A DNA stretch of 64,000 nucleotides, from positions 839,918 to 903,917 of the forward strand of contig CP158972.1 of assembly GCA_040429635.1 (NCBI GenBank). The letters are read 5' to 3'. The notes under the pieces are model-generated. The model saw only the letters and a program-made list of their open reading frames with translations, had not been told where the DNA came from and made no database searches. Shown in pieces: positions 36,606 through 44,004 of this stretch. The position numbers and the translations under genes are program-made. Within the stretch, counting starts at the first letter, position 1. Each line of letters starts with the position of its first letter. This DNA comes from Tamlana crocina. GTDB taxonomy: Bacteria; Bacteroidota; Bacteroidia; Flavobacteriales; Flavobacteriaceae.

Positions 36606-36757
36606 AATTCCAAATTTATAAGACTAGCCATTATAGTTTTATGGTTGTTCTTTATTGATGTAATAGTATTTACTAAACGCCTATAATGCGTGTTTGGTTG
36701 ATGCTTGGCTATGCTTGCTTGCCATAAAAGCAGCTCTTTTTTAAATTTTACAAATAA

Positions 36758-37537
36758 ATGAAACTTACTAAATATGCATGCGCTGCCATGCTTGCCCTAT
36801 CTATTGTAGCCTGTTCTTCTAATGACGACGAAACTGTTTCAGGTGAAGGAAACCTCATTGTTGAATTCGATAATTCGTACGCGGGTTCCGATTTACTTTT
36901 AAATGCCTCGACTTACAACGCTGTCGATACCGAAAAAATCAAAATTTCGGCAGTTAAATACATAGTGAGTAATATCAAATTGGAAGATGAAAACGGAAAT
37001 GTTTATGAAGTGCCAAAAAACGAATCGTATTTTATAGTTGATGAGTCTTCAGAAAGTTCTCAAATGATTGATTTGTCCGGTGTTCCTGCTGGAAATTATA
37101 CCAAAATAACTTACGGCATTGGTGTAGATCAAGAAAAATACTTGGAAGGCGCCGATGGTCAAGGCGATTTTTTAACCCAGGCACAAGATGCAGGGATGAT
37201 GTGGAGTTGGCAAGCTGGTTATAAGTTCTTGGTGTTTGAAGGTGTTTATACTTCAGAAACAACCACAGCCGAAACAGCTTTTGCGTTCCACATGGGGTCG
37301 CACGGTTCGTCTGTAGATAATTATAAGGAAATTACTTTGACCATGCCAACAACAGCGAGGGTGCGCACCGATTTGAGCCCAATTGTCCATGTGGTGGTTG
37401 ATTTGGATAATATTCTTAACGGCACCACTCAATTTATGTTGGATGATGCCCCGCAAATCCATGTCGATGCGGTAAAGTCACCACAAATAGCGACTAATGC
37501 GAGTGGCATGTTTATGGTGCACCACATACATAACTAA
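36758..37537 (+). CDS. mbnP: MbnP-like copper-binding lipoprotein
   Basis: This is a 259-residue lipoprotein (SPII signal ending LSIVAC at about residue 19) of the MbnP family. The family motif is MMWSWQAGYKF, with W149 and W151. In methanotroph MbnP a tryptophan is oxidised to kynurenine by the partner MbnH, creating a copper-binding site. Other family-like segments are IKISAVKYIVSNIKLEDENG and AFHMGSHGS. The MbnH-like peroxidase follows 61 bp downstream. The family call is strong, and the copper role here is by homology. Confidence 0.88.
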   Translation: MKLTKYACAAMLALSIVACSSNDDETVSGEGNLIVEFDNSYAGSDLLLNASTYNAVDTEKIKISAVKYIVSNIKLEDENGNVYEVPKNESYFIVDESSESSQMIDLSGVPAGNYTKITYGIGVDQEKYLEGADGQGDFLTQAQDAGMMWSWQAGYKFLVFEGVYTSETTTAETAFAFHMGSHGSSVDNYKEITLTMPTTARVRTDLSPIVHVVVDLDNILNGTTQFMLDDAPQIHVDAVKSPQIATNASGMFMVHHIHN

Positions 37538-37547
37538 TAAAAACTAG

Positions 37548-37585
37548 CCTTAAAGTTTGGTCGGGTTTTCGGCTAAACTTTAAGG
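37548..37585 (+). terminator. Intercistronic hairpin between mbnP and mbnH
   Basis: CCTTAAAGTTT (37548-37558) pairs with AAACTTTAAGG (37575-37585) around a 16-nt loop, with a T-rich stretch after it. It may partly terminate or stabilise the upstream message, giving more MbnP than MbnH. Confidence 0.45.
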
Positions 37586-37598
37586 TTTATTTAAACGT

Positions 37599-38657
37599 GT
37601 GAAAAAGCAATTATTAGTTTTTGTGTGTTTGGGTTTGTTGTGGTCTTGTTCAACGGATAACGATGATGGGTATGTTCCAGTACCCGTAGCATTGAATGTA
37701 GAACAGCCTGCTAATTTCCCAGAAATAAAATACAATTTGGAGGCCAATCTGCCTACCGATGCGGGTTTCGAACTAGGAAAAAAATTGTTTTACGAAGGCA
37801 ATCTATCGTCTAGCGGAATTATTTCCTGCGGATTTTGCCACGAGCAAGCTTCGGCATTTACCCATCATGGACATACCATTAGCCATGGCGAAAACGGACT
37901 GGAAGGTTTCCGAAACACACAGCCCATTCAGAATTTGGCATATTTTAGTGAATTCACTTGGGACGGTGCCGCTATCCATTTGGATCTGCAACCCATCATC
38001 CCGATTACCGCCGAAGTGGAAATGAACGAAACCATTCCGTCGGTATTGAAGAAATTGGAAAATTTACCCGATTACCCCGATATGTTCAACCGCGCTTTTG
38101 GTACACCCGAAATCAATTCCGAGCGCATGCTCAAAGCCTTGTCGCAATTTATGGTGATGATGGTGTCCTCAAACTCCAAATACGATAAAGTGGTTCGAGG
38201 AGAGGACGGCGTAGAGTTCACCGAATTGGAAGCTGAAGGCCGAGCCATTTTTAACGAAAAATGTGCCTCGTGCCATGCCACCGATTTGTTTTCCGATCAA
38301 ACTTATAGAAATAACGGCATTCCCTTCAATCCTAAGTTTAAAGATGAGGAAAAAGGCAGACAACGGGTTTCTGGCTATGCATCCGATTTTTACAAATTTA
38401 GGGTGCCCAGTTTACGAAATATTGAATACTCGTTTCCGTACATGCACGATGGGCGTTTTGGAACTTTGGAAGCCGTACTCGATTTTTACGCTTTCGGCAT
38501 GGCTGAAAATGGTGGTGAAATCGACCCCATTTTAAGAAAAGAAGATGGCCGTTTGGGCATCGACCTTTCTGAACACGATAAAGAAGCCATTATTGCTTTT
38601 TTGAAAACATTGACTGATCACGAATTTTTAAACGATGAACGTTTTGCAGAATTTTAG
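37599..38657 (+). CDS. mbnH: MbnH-like di-heme cytochrome c peroxidase lipoprotein
   Basis: The 352-residue protein starts at GTG (37599), followed by a lipoprotein signal (MKKQLLVFVCLGLLWSC). Two c-type heme sites are visible: C77-G-F-C80-H81 and C222-A-S-C225-H226. The layout is that of the CcpA/MauG/MbnH superfamily, with PSLRNIEYSFPYMHDGRFGTLEAVLDFY near the C-terminus. MbnH uses its two hemes to oxidise a tryptophan of MbnP. Adjacency to an MbnP-like gene favours MbnH over a classical peroxidase. The next gene starts 1 bp after its stop. Confidence 0.88.
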   Translation: MKKQLLVFVCLGLLWSCSTDNDDGYVPVPVALNVEQPANFPEIKYNLEANLPTDAGFELGKKLFYEGNLSSSGIISCGFCHEQASAFTHHGHTISHGENGLEGFRNTQPIQNLAYFSEFTWDGAAIHLDLQPIIPITAEVEMNETIPSVLKKLENLPDYPDMFNRAFGTPEINSERMLKALSQFMVMMVSSNSKYDKVVRGEDGVEFTELEAEGRAIFNEKCASCHATDLFSDQTYRNNGIPFNPKFKDEEKGRQRVSGYASDFYKFRVPSLRNIEYSFPYMHDGRFGTLEAVLDFYAFGMAENGGEIDPILRKEDGRLGIDLSEHDKEAIIAFLKTLTDHEFLNDERFAEF

Positions 38658-38658
38658 A

Positions 38659-39627
38659 ATGAAATATTTAGTGCTGGCTTTATTGCTAACTTTTTTATCA
38701 ATAAAAATCCATGCTTCAAATTGTTGCGACACACATGCGCATTACAGTTTTGAACCCGAATGCGATTTGTGCGGATGCTCAACCAGTAGTGGCAGTTTTG
38801 GCTTTGGCTCGTTGAAAAATTCCAATTTTGTGGGGCTGCGCTATATCTATCAAAATTTTAAATCGAAGGACGGGATTTTCAACAACTCGCCGTCCAGCGA
38901 AGAAAGTTTCAATACTTATCAACTTTGGGCGCGCGTGCCCGTAGCAAAGAATTTTTATTTAAGTAGCATTGTGCCGTATCAAGATTTACACCGAAAATTT
39001 GAAGACCGTACCGAGCACATCAATGGTTTGGGCGATATGAATGTGGTGGGCTGGTATCAAATCACTTTTTACAAAAAACAAAAGAAAGACGAAGTAGTAT
39101 TTTCAACCGAACGTAAACCTTCTGGTCACCGTTTGCAAATAGGCGTGGGCGCCAAGTTGCCTACGGGTGAATTTGAAGAAACTTTAACCGATAGGGTAAA
39201 CCCAGGCTTTCAAGTAGGCACGGGCAGTTTTGATGGTATTTTTGCGCTCAATTACGGGTATAGCGGCAAACGCATTGGCGTTAATAATACGGTAACTTAT
39301 TATTTAAAATCTGAAAACAAAAACGATTACCGTTTTGGCGACCAGTTTAGTTATGCTTCCAATTTGTATTATTCCATCCCGAAAACCACCTATATTGTGA
39401 TGCCGTTTGTGGGTATTTCTGGCGATGTGTACCAATCCATTAAACAATTTGGCGAAGAAGTGCCAGAAACCGATGGCAATATTTTAAGTGGTTCGTTGGG
39501 CTCGGAAGTGGTTTTTAATCGCTTTACGGTTGGGGCTAATTACACATTCCCCATACAGCAAAATCTATTCGGTGATAATGTGCAGTCTAAAAATAGGGTG
39601 TCGGTTTATTTTAATTTGACGTTGTAG
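38659..39627 (+). CDS. Cysteine-rich outer-membrane beta-barrel protein of the MbnPH locus
   Basis: The start is at 38659 (MKYLVLALLLTFLSIKIHA signal peptide), 1 bp after the mbnH stop. An ATG at 38635 would lie inside mbnH. After cleavage comes a metal-binding-looking head with CCDTHAHY and CDLCGCSTSSG (Cys pair, His pair, CxxCxC), then a roughly 270-residue beta-barrel of the transporter/porin type ending VSVYFNLTL. It could be the outer-membrane conduit or copper sensor partner of MbnP and MbnH. Function inferred only from context. Confidence 0.82.
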   Translation: MKYLVLALLLTFLSIKIHASNCCDTHAHYSFEPECDLCGCSTSSGSFGFGSLKNSNFVGLRYIYQNFKSKDGIFNNSPSSEESFNTYQLWARVPVAKNFYLSSIVPYQDLHRKFEDRTEHINGLGDMNVVGWYQITFYKKQKKDEVVFSTERKPSGHRLQIGVGAKLPTGEFEETLTDRVNPGFQVGTGSFDGIFALNYGYSGKRIGVNNTVTYYLKSENKNDYRFGDQFSYASNLYYSIPKTTYIVMPFVGISGDVYQSIKQFGEEVPETDGNILSGSLGSEVVFNRFTVGANYTFPIQQNLFGDNVQSKNRVSVYFNLTL

Positions 39628-39665
39628 TTTTTGCTATATTTTTCAGAGGATAGGCAATCAATTTA

Positions 39666-39700
39666 AACAACAAACGCCCTTAAAACGGGCGTTTGTTGTT
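39666..39700. terminator. Strong bidirectional terminator after the copper locus
   Basis: AACAACAAACGCCC (39666-39679) and GGGCGTTTGTTGTT (39687-39700) form a perfect 14-bp stem around TTAAAAC. A shorter hairpin with the same core AAACGCCC-TTAAAA-x-GGGCGTTT occurs at 50594-50616. Confidence 0.85.
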
Positions 39701-39721
39701 AGGAATTAGGAAATCCGTTTT

Positions 39722-40024
39722 TTAAACATCTTTGTCTAATTTGTTTGGGTGTTGTCTTGTGTCAAATATTGTAACAATATTGATTCGCTTAGAATTATAG
39801 CGATAGTATAATGTTGTTTGTTTAGTGATTACACATTTTCTTAAACCCTTTCCTTTTTTAGATTCAGGAAATATCTCTGGCTGATTTTTAACTATTTCTA
39901 TAGAAGAATCTAATTTTTCAACAAACTCTCTTTTTACTTTGTCAGACCATTCGGCAATTAAATACTCGAAAAGTTTTTCTAATTTCTTTTCTGCTGTTTT
40001 TGAAATAACAACTTTTCTACTCAA
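39722..40024 (-). CDS. RelE/ParE-family toxin of a type II toxin-antitoxin pair
   Basis: The 100-residue protein has the ParE/RelE fold pattern (MSRKVVISKTAEKKLEKLFEYL, then RKCVITKQTTLYYRYNSKRINIVTIFDTRQHPNKL). It starts 1 bp after the stop of the antitoxin gene. The target (gyrase or ribosome-bound mRNA) cannot be read, but the TIFDTRQHP ending is ParE-like. Confidence 0.88.
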   Translation of the reverse strand: MSRKVVISKTAEKKLEKLFEYLIAEWSDKVKREFVEKLDSSIEIVKNQPEIFPESKKGKGLRKCVITKQTTLYYRYNSKRINIVTIFDTRQHPNKLDKDV

Positions 40025-40025
40025 C

Positions 40026-40247
40026 TTATCTGTGTTTTTGTATAAAAGTATTGTAATCCGTTACTTCACCATTTTTTATTTCTTGGGAAGCTTTCTCGAT
40101 TTCTTTACGTTGTTCGATAGATAAATCGTCCCAAAAGTCAGATGCTTTTTCCTTTTTGAAAATGTTTTTAATGGACACAATTATTTTTGGGTTTTCAGTA
40201 TCCAAAAGCATTTTTACCAGTTTGATTTTCTCAGCCTGAATATCCAT
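40026..40247 (-). CDS. Antitoxin partner of the ParE/RelE toxin
   Basis: This 73-residue acidic and helical protein begins MDIQAEKIKLVKMLLDTENPKIIVSIKNIF and has a central DFWDDLSIEQRKEIEKASQEIKNGE segment typical of short Bacteroidota antitoxins paired with ParE. It is encoded directly upstream of the toxin and probably neutralises it through its C-terminal tail. Confidence 0.83.
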   Translation of the reverse strand: MDIQAEKIKLVKMLLDTENPKIIVSIKNIFKKEKASDFWDDLSIEQRKEIEKASQEIKNGEVTDYNTFIQKHR

Positions 40248-40572
40248 AGCATTTTAATTTATTCAAAAGTAACGATTTAAACTTAAAGTTGTGTTGGGGT
40301 GATGGTTTTTTGAAAATGAAGTTCTATGTACTAAATACTCGTAAGTTAAGGGATTAAAGATAATGTTTTTCGGTTTAGCACTGACGTTAGCAATTCCGAG
40401 TGGATTTGCGTAAAGCCCGCCCTGAACGAAGTCGAAGAGTAGTCGAATCCGCTGTAATTGTGGTTATTTGTTGCTATTTCGTTGTTTTTCAAAGTTCAAA
40501 TTATTTCGCTAAATTTCAATTCCGATTGAGGAAGTAACTCATCAGATTGCTAAATTCCGTATTCAGTTTGTT
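40248..40572. other. Intergenic region with dispersed repeat
   Basis: The 325 bp between the toxin-antitoxin pair and a small membrane gene contain a CCTGAACGAAGTCGAAGAG repeat copy (about 40420-40438). I see no gene or clear RNA here. Confidence 0.45.
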
Positions 40573-40806
40573 TTAAAATTCCTTTTTTGTTTTCTCCAGT
40601 TTTAATTTCAATTCCTGAATTTTTGTGTTTTTATCTTTAAGCTCCATTTGAAAATACTTTAGACTTGTAAGTAAATAAATCAATACAAGAACATTTCTAA
40701 AATCGATTGAGTTATATTCGGTCAAGAAATCAAATTTGCTCAAAATCCATAAAATTCCAAATAGTGCAATTGATACTGTAGAAATTATTTTTAATGTTTT
40801 TTTCAT
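40573..40806 (-). CDS. Small membrane protein with C-terminal coiled coil, unknown
   Basis: This 77-residue protein has two hydrophobic segments (about 5-25 and 40-55) and a charged, Lys/Glu-rich C-terminal coiled coil (MELKDKNTKIQELKLKLEKTKKEF, heptad-like). No family is recognised. AT-rich composition and isolation near the toxin-antitoxin pair suggest an accessory gene. Confidence 0.6.
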   Translation of the reverse strand: MKKTLKIISTVSIALFGILWILSKFDFLTEYNSIDFRNVLVLIYLLTSLKYFQMELKDKNTKIQELKLKLEKTKKEF

Positions 40807-40975
40807 TTATTTTCAGTTTAGGCGCGTTCAGCCAATGAATGACAACTTGTTTATATCAATATTGAAAACCCTATAATGTCCCATTTTGGAAGGATAAGTA
40901 TATTTTTACCATAATTTCCATTTTTATCCCCCGGGGTTTTTCAATCAGCACTAATATAAAAATAATTCTTACAAA

Positions 40976-41914
40976 CTATTTTGGCAACGGACTAATAATT
41001 TTTACATCCTGAAAGGCAATCGCTCCACGGATGATGCCCGAAATAACATCCTGTAACGCTTCGATAATTTGCATTTTCAATTCGCTTTTGTGGTAAATAA
41101 TGCTTACCTCTCGGGCGGGCGATGGCTCGGTAAAATAATGCAGGTTGGGTTGCTCTTTTTCGTTAATATCCAAAGTGTGCAGGTAGGGCAACAGCGTCAT
41201 GCCCAAACCTTCGTTAGAGAGTTTTATCAGGGTTTCAATACTGCCACTTTCCAGTTGGAATTGGTCGTCATTCTGGTTTTTAAACGCTTTACACAGGTTA
41301 ATCACACCATCTCGGAAACAATGGCCGTCTTCCAACAGCAACATGTCGTTAATATCCAAATCGGCCACTTCAATTTTTTTGTTGGAATGTAAGCGGTGTC
41401 CTTGGGGAATATAACTTACAAAAGGCTCGTAATACAGCACACGTTCCTTAATGTTTTCTTGTTCTAGAGGTGTGGCGGCAATAGCGGCGTCTAAATGCCC
41501 GTCTTTTATTCGAGTGATGATTTCTTCGGTGGTAAGTTCCTCTATTTTAAGCTTTACCTTGGGGTGTTTTTTTATAAAAGTTTTTAGGAACATGGGCAAC
41601 AAAGTGGGCATAACCGTGGGGATAACGCCCAGTTTAAACTCACCGCCAATAAAGCCTTTTTGTTGGTCTACAATATCCTGGATGCGGTACGATTCGTTAA
41701 CAATATTGCGGGCTTGGTTCACTATTTTTTTACCTACTTCGGTAAGTTCGATGGGTTTTTTGCTACGGTCGAAAATCTGGATGTCCAATTCGTCCTCCAG
41801 CTTCTGTATTTGCATACTTAAAGTGGGTTGGGTCACAAAGCATTTTTCAGCGGCCTTGGTGAAGTTCTGGTTTTCGGCCACGGCCAATACATAATATAAT
41901 TGGGTAATCGTCAT
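40976..41914 (-). CDS. oxyR: Peroxide-sensing LysR-type regulator OxyR
   Basis: The 312-residue LysR-type protein has an N-terminal helix-turn-helix (ITQLYYVLAVAENQNFTKAAEKCFVTQPTLSMQIQKLE) and a substrate domain. The redox cysteines fall at C199 and C208 (DGHCFRDGVINLCKAFK), exactly the E. coli OxyR positions. On peroxide it should form the disulfide and activate peroxide-defence genes. It is divergent from dps, a classical OxyR target, across about 105 bp. Confidence 0.95.
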   Translation of the reverse strand: MTITQLYYVLAVAENQNFTKAAEKCFVTQPTLSMQIQKLEDELDIQIFDRSKKPIELTEVGKKIVNQARNIVNESYRIQDIVDQQKGFIGGEFKLGVIPTVMPTLLPMFLKTFIKKHPKVKLKIEELTTEEIITRIKDGHLDAAIAATPLEQENIKERVLYYEPFVSYIPQGHRLHSNKKIEVADLDINDMLLLEDGHCFRDGVINLCKAFKNQNDDQFQLESGSIETLIKLSNEGLGMTLLPYLHTLDINEKEQPNLHYFTEPSPAREVSIIYHKSELKMQIIEALQDVISGIIRGAIAFQDVKIISPLPK

Positions 41915-41949
41915 ACATATAAAATTAGGCTATAAAAATATAAAAAGTA

Positions 41950-41966
41950 TCAATAAAACTTATTGA
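41950..41966. promoter_or_regulatory. Inverted repeat in the oxyR-dps intergenic region (candidate OxyR operator)
   Basis: TCAATAA (41950-41956) and TTATTGA (41960-41966) are a perfect 7-bp inverted repeat with a 3-bp spacer, overlapping the -33 box of dps. LysR-type regulators often bind such sites. The precise consensus for flavobacterial OxyR is not known to me. Confidence 0.4.
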
Positions 41967-41994
41967 ATCAAAGGTTAATTATAAATTAAATTTG
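41963..41994 (+). promoter_or_regulatory. Promoter of dps
   Basis: TTG at 41963-41965, a 21-bp spacer and TAAATTTG at 41987-41994 match the flavobacterial consensus. The dps ATG lies 25 bp downstream. Confidence 0.55.
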
Positions 41995-42019
41995 TAGCAA
42001 ACAAAAAAGCATAGTAATC

Positions 42020-42499
42020 ATGACACTTAATAGTATTGGATTAGACTCACAAAAAACAAAAGTTTTAGCCAACGATTTAAATACATTATTGGCCAATTTT
42101 CAGATTTATTATCAAAATTTACGAGGCATCCATTGGAATATAAAAGGAAAACGTTTTTTTGATTTACACGAAAAATTTGAAGAACTGTACACCGATGCCA
42201 ACGCGAAGGTTGATGAAATTGCCGAGCGTGTGCTTACCTTGGGCGAAACGCCACTGCACACTTTTGAAGACTATTCTGCGAAAGCACAAGTGCCCGTTGG
42301 AAAGAATATTTCAGAGGATGAAAAAGCCGTAGAATTGATTGTGGATTCGTTAACCGAATTGTTGAAAATTGAAAGACAAATTCTGGACGAATCGGACGAT
42401 GCCAATGATGAAGGTACCAACTCGATGATGAGCGATTTTATAACGGAACAGGAAAAAACGGTTTGGATGATGAAAGCTTGGTTGGGCGAAACCGTTTAA
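42020..42499 (+). CDS. dps: Dps-family ferritin-like DNA-protection protein
   Basis: This 159-residue four-helix ferritin-like protein has the Dps ferroxidase region RGIHWNIKGKRFFDLHEKFEELY (His, then Asp and Glu ligands), followed by DEIAERVLTLGETPLHTF. It stores iron using H2O2, protecting DNA, and assembles into 12-mers. The divergent oxyR neighbour suggests peroxide induction. Length is normal. A terminator follows. Confidence 0.95.
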   Translation: MTLNSIGLDSQKTKVLANDLNTLLANFQIYYQNLRGIHWNIKGKRFFDLHEKFEELYTDANAKVDEIAERVLTLGETPLHTFEDYSAKAQVPVGKNISEDEKAVELIVDSLTELLKIERQILDESDDANDEGTNSMMSDFITEQEKTVWMMKAWLGETV

Positions 42500-42525
42500 C
42501 CTAAGCAGATTGATTGATAGCGATG

Positions 42526-42552
42526 AAAGGCAGCCCTTGTGGTTGCCTTTTT
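42526..42552 (+). terminator. Terminator of dps
   Basis: AAAGGCAGCC (42526-42535) pairs with GGTTGCCTTT (42541-42550), with one G-T wobble and a CTTGT loop, and is followed by T residues. Confidence 0.8.
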
Positions 42553-42557
42553 ATGTT

Positions 42558-43889
42558 TTACAACAAACCCCGCGCCTTAATTTCCAGATATTTGTTTATC
42601 GTGTCAATGGTTAAATTTTCGGGTGTGGTTAATATGGAATGGATGCCGTGCTTTTTCAGTTCGTTGACAATAAGGCGTTTTTCAAAATCGAATTTTTCGG
42701 AAATAACCTTATCATAAACCTGCTGGATGGTTTTGGCGTCATCATGAATCAAGGCATCCAATTCGGTGTTTTTAAAGAAAATAACCACCAACAAATGACT
42801 TTTGGAAATGGCTTGTAAATACGCAAGTTGCCGTTCCAAACCATCTAAAGTTTCAAAGTTGGTGTACATCAAAATGAGGCTGCGTTGGGTAATGTGCCGC
42901 TTTACGTTGGCGTACAATCGGCTGAAATCGCTTTCAAAAAAATCGGTTTTTACGTTGTAAAGCGACTCTAAAATCAACTGCATTTGCGAGCTTCGGCGTT
43001 CGGCTACCACTACATTTTCAATCTTTTTAGAAAAGGACAACATCCCCGCTTTGTCGTGTTTTTTTAGTACTACATTGCTAATCACTAATGCAGAATTTAT
43101 AGCATAATCCAGTAGACTTAAACCTTCAAAGGGCATTTTCATCACGCGACCTTTATCGATGACCGAATACACGGGTTGCGATTTTTCATCCTGAAATTGA
43201 TTTACCATCAATTGGTTTTTCTTGGCGGTGGCTTTCCAGTTTATGGTTCGCAGGTCGTCGCCCAAAACATAATCCTTTATTTGTTCGAATTCCATGGAGT
43301 GCCCCAAACGACGCACTTTTTTCAAACCATATTCCAGAGAATTTTGGTTGATGTTTAAAAGCTTGAACTTTTTCAGTTGCTTAAAACTAGGGTAGGTGGG
43401 CACCATAGCTTTGTCGCTGAACGTGTAGCGCTTGGCGACAATGTTCAATACCGAATGGGCGTAAACGTTCAAACTGCCAAAATGATATTCGCCACGTTCG
43501 GTGGGGCGCAAATTATAGGTGATGGTTTTTTCTTTTCGGGGCGCAATACTGTTTTTCAGTTTAAAATCCCGCGCTTGGAATTGTTCCGGTATTTCGTCAA
43601 TGATTTCTAAATGAATGGTGAAAGGATACCTATTTTCAAACTGTAAAGTCACCGTATTTTTGTCGCCGTTGGAGAATTTATCGGGCACTATCCGTTCAGC
43701 CTGTATTTTGTTTTTTCCGAGGAAAACAATTAATACGTCCAAAATAAAAAGCACCATCAAAATCAAGATGGAAAGTTGCGCCACATTAAACAACAACGGA
43801 ATAAAATAACTTATGGCAAACAGCACCACAATGCCAATTCCAGCATAGAAAAATCGGGGTTGTATGTAAAATGGTCTAAGGAATCTCAA
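42558..43889 (-). CDS. DUF58 membrane protein (MoxR-associated)
   Basis: The 443-residue protein has two N-terminal membrane helices (about 12-50), then a DUF58/VWA-like domain with the signature GDDLRTINWKATAKKNQLMVNQF. It is the last gene of the SpoIIM-DUF4129-DUF4350-MoxR-DUF58 run. DUF58 proteins act with MoxR AAA+ chaperones in envelope or stress processes, but the precise function is not settled. A GTTAGAA tandem repeat separates it from the MoxR gene. Confidence 0.9.
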   Translation of the reverse strand: MRFLRPFYIQPRFFYAGIGIVVLFAISYFIPLLFNVAQLSILILMVLFILDVLIVFLGKNKIQAERIVPDKFSNGDKNTVTLQFENRYPFTIHLEIIDEIPEQFQARDFKLKNSIAPRKEKTITYNLRPTERGEYHFGSLNVYAHSVLNIVAKRYTFSDKAMVPTYPSFKQLKKFKLLNINQNSLEYGLKKVRRLGHSMEFEQIKDYVLGDDLRTINWKATAKKNQLMVNQFQDEKSQPVYSVIDKGRVMKMPFEGLSLLDYAINSALVISNVVLKKHDKAGMLSFSKKIENVVVAERRSSQMQLILESLYNVKTDFFESDFSRLYANVKRHITQRSLILMYTNFETLDGLERQLAYLQAISKSHLLVVIFFKNTELDALIHDDAKTIQQVYDKVISEKFDFEKRLIVNELKKHGIHSILTTPENLTIDTINKYLEIKARGLL

Positions 43890-43894
43890 TCTTT

Positions 43895-43932
43895 GTTAGA
43901 AGTTAGAAGTTAGAAGTTAGAAGTTAGAAGTT
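43895..43932. repeat. Tandem heptamer repeat GTTAGAA x5
   Basis: Five exact copies of GTTAGAA plus GTT lie in the 115-bp gap between the MoxR and DUF58 genes. The short unit makes copy-number slippage likely. Confidence 0.9.
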
Positions 43933-44004
43933 GCCACGAATTCACGAATGTTTTAATTGTATAGTGAGTACTGCCTACTGCGACTGATAACTTAAAACTG
44001 AAAA

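Noticed and set aside
41950-41966. A second OxyR half-site further into oxyR
   Set aside because: No convincing partner repeat is visible, so only the single inverted repeat was reported.
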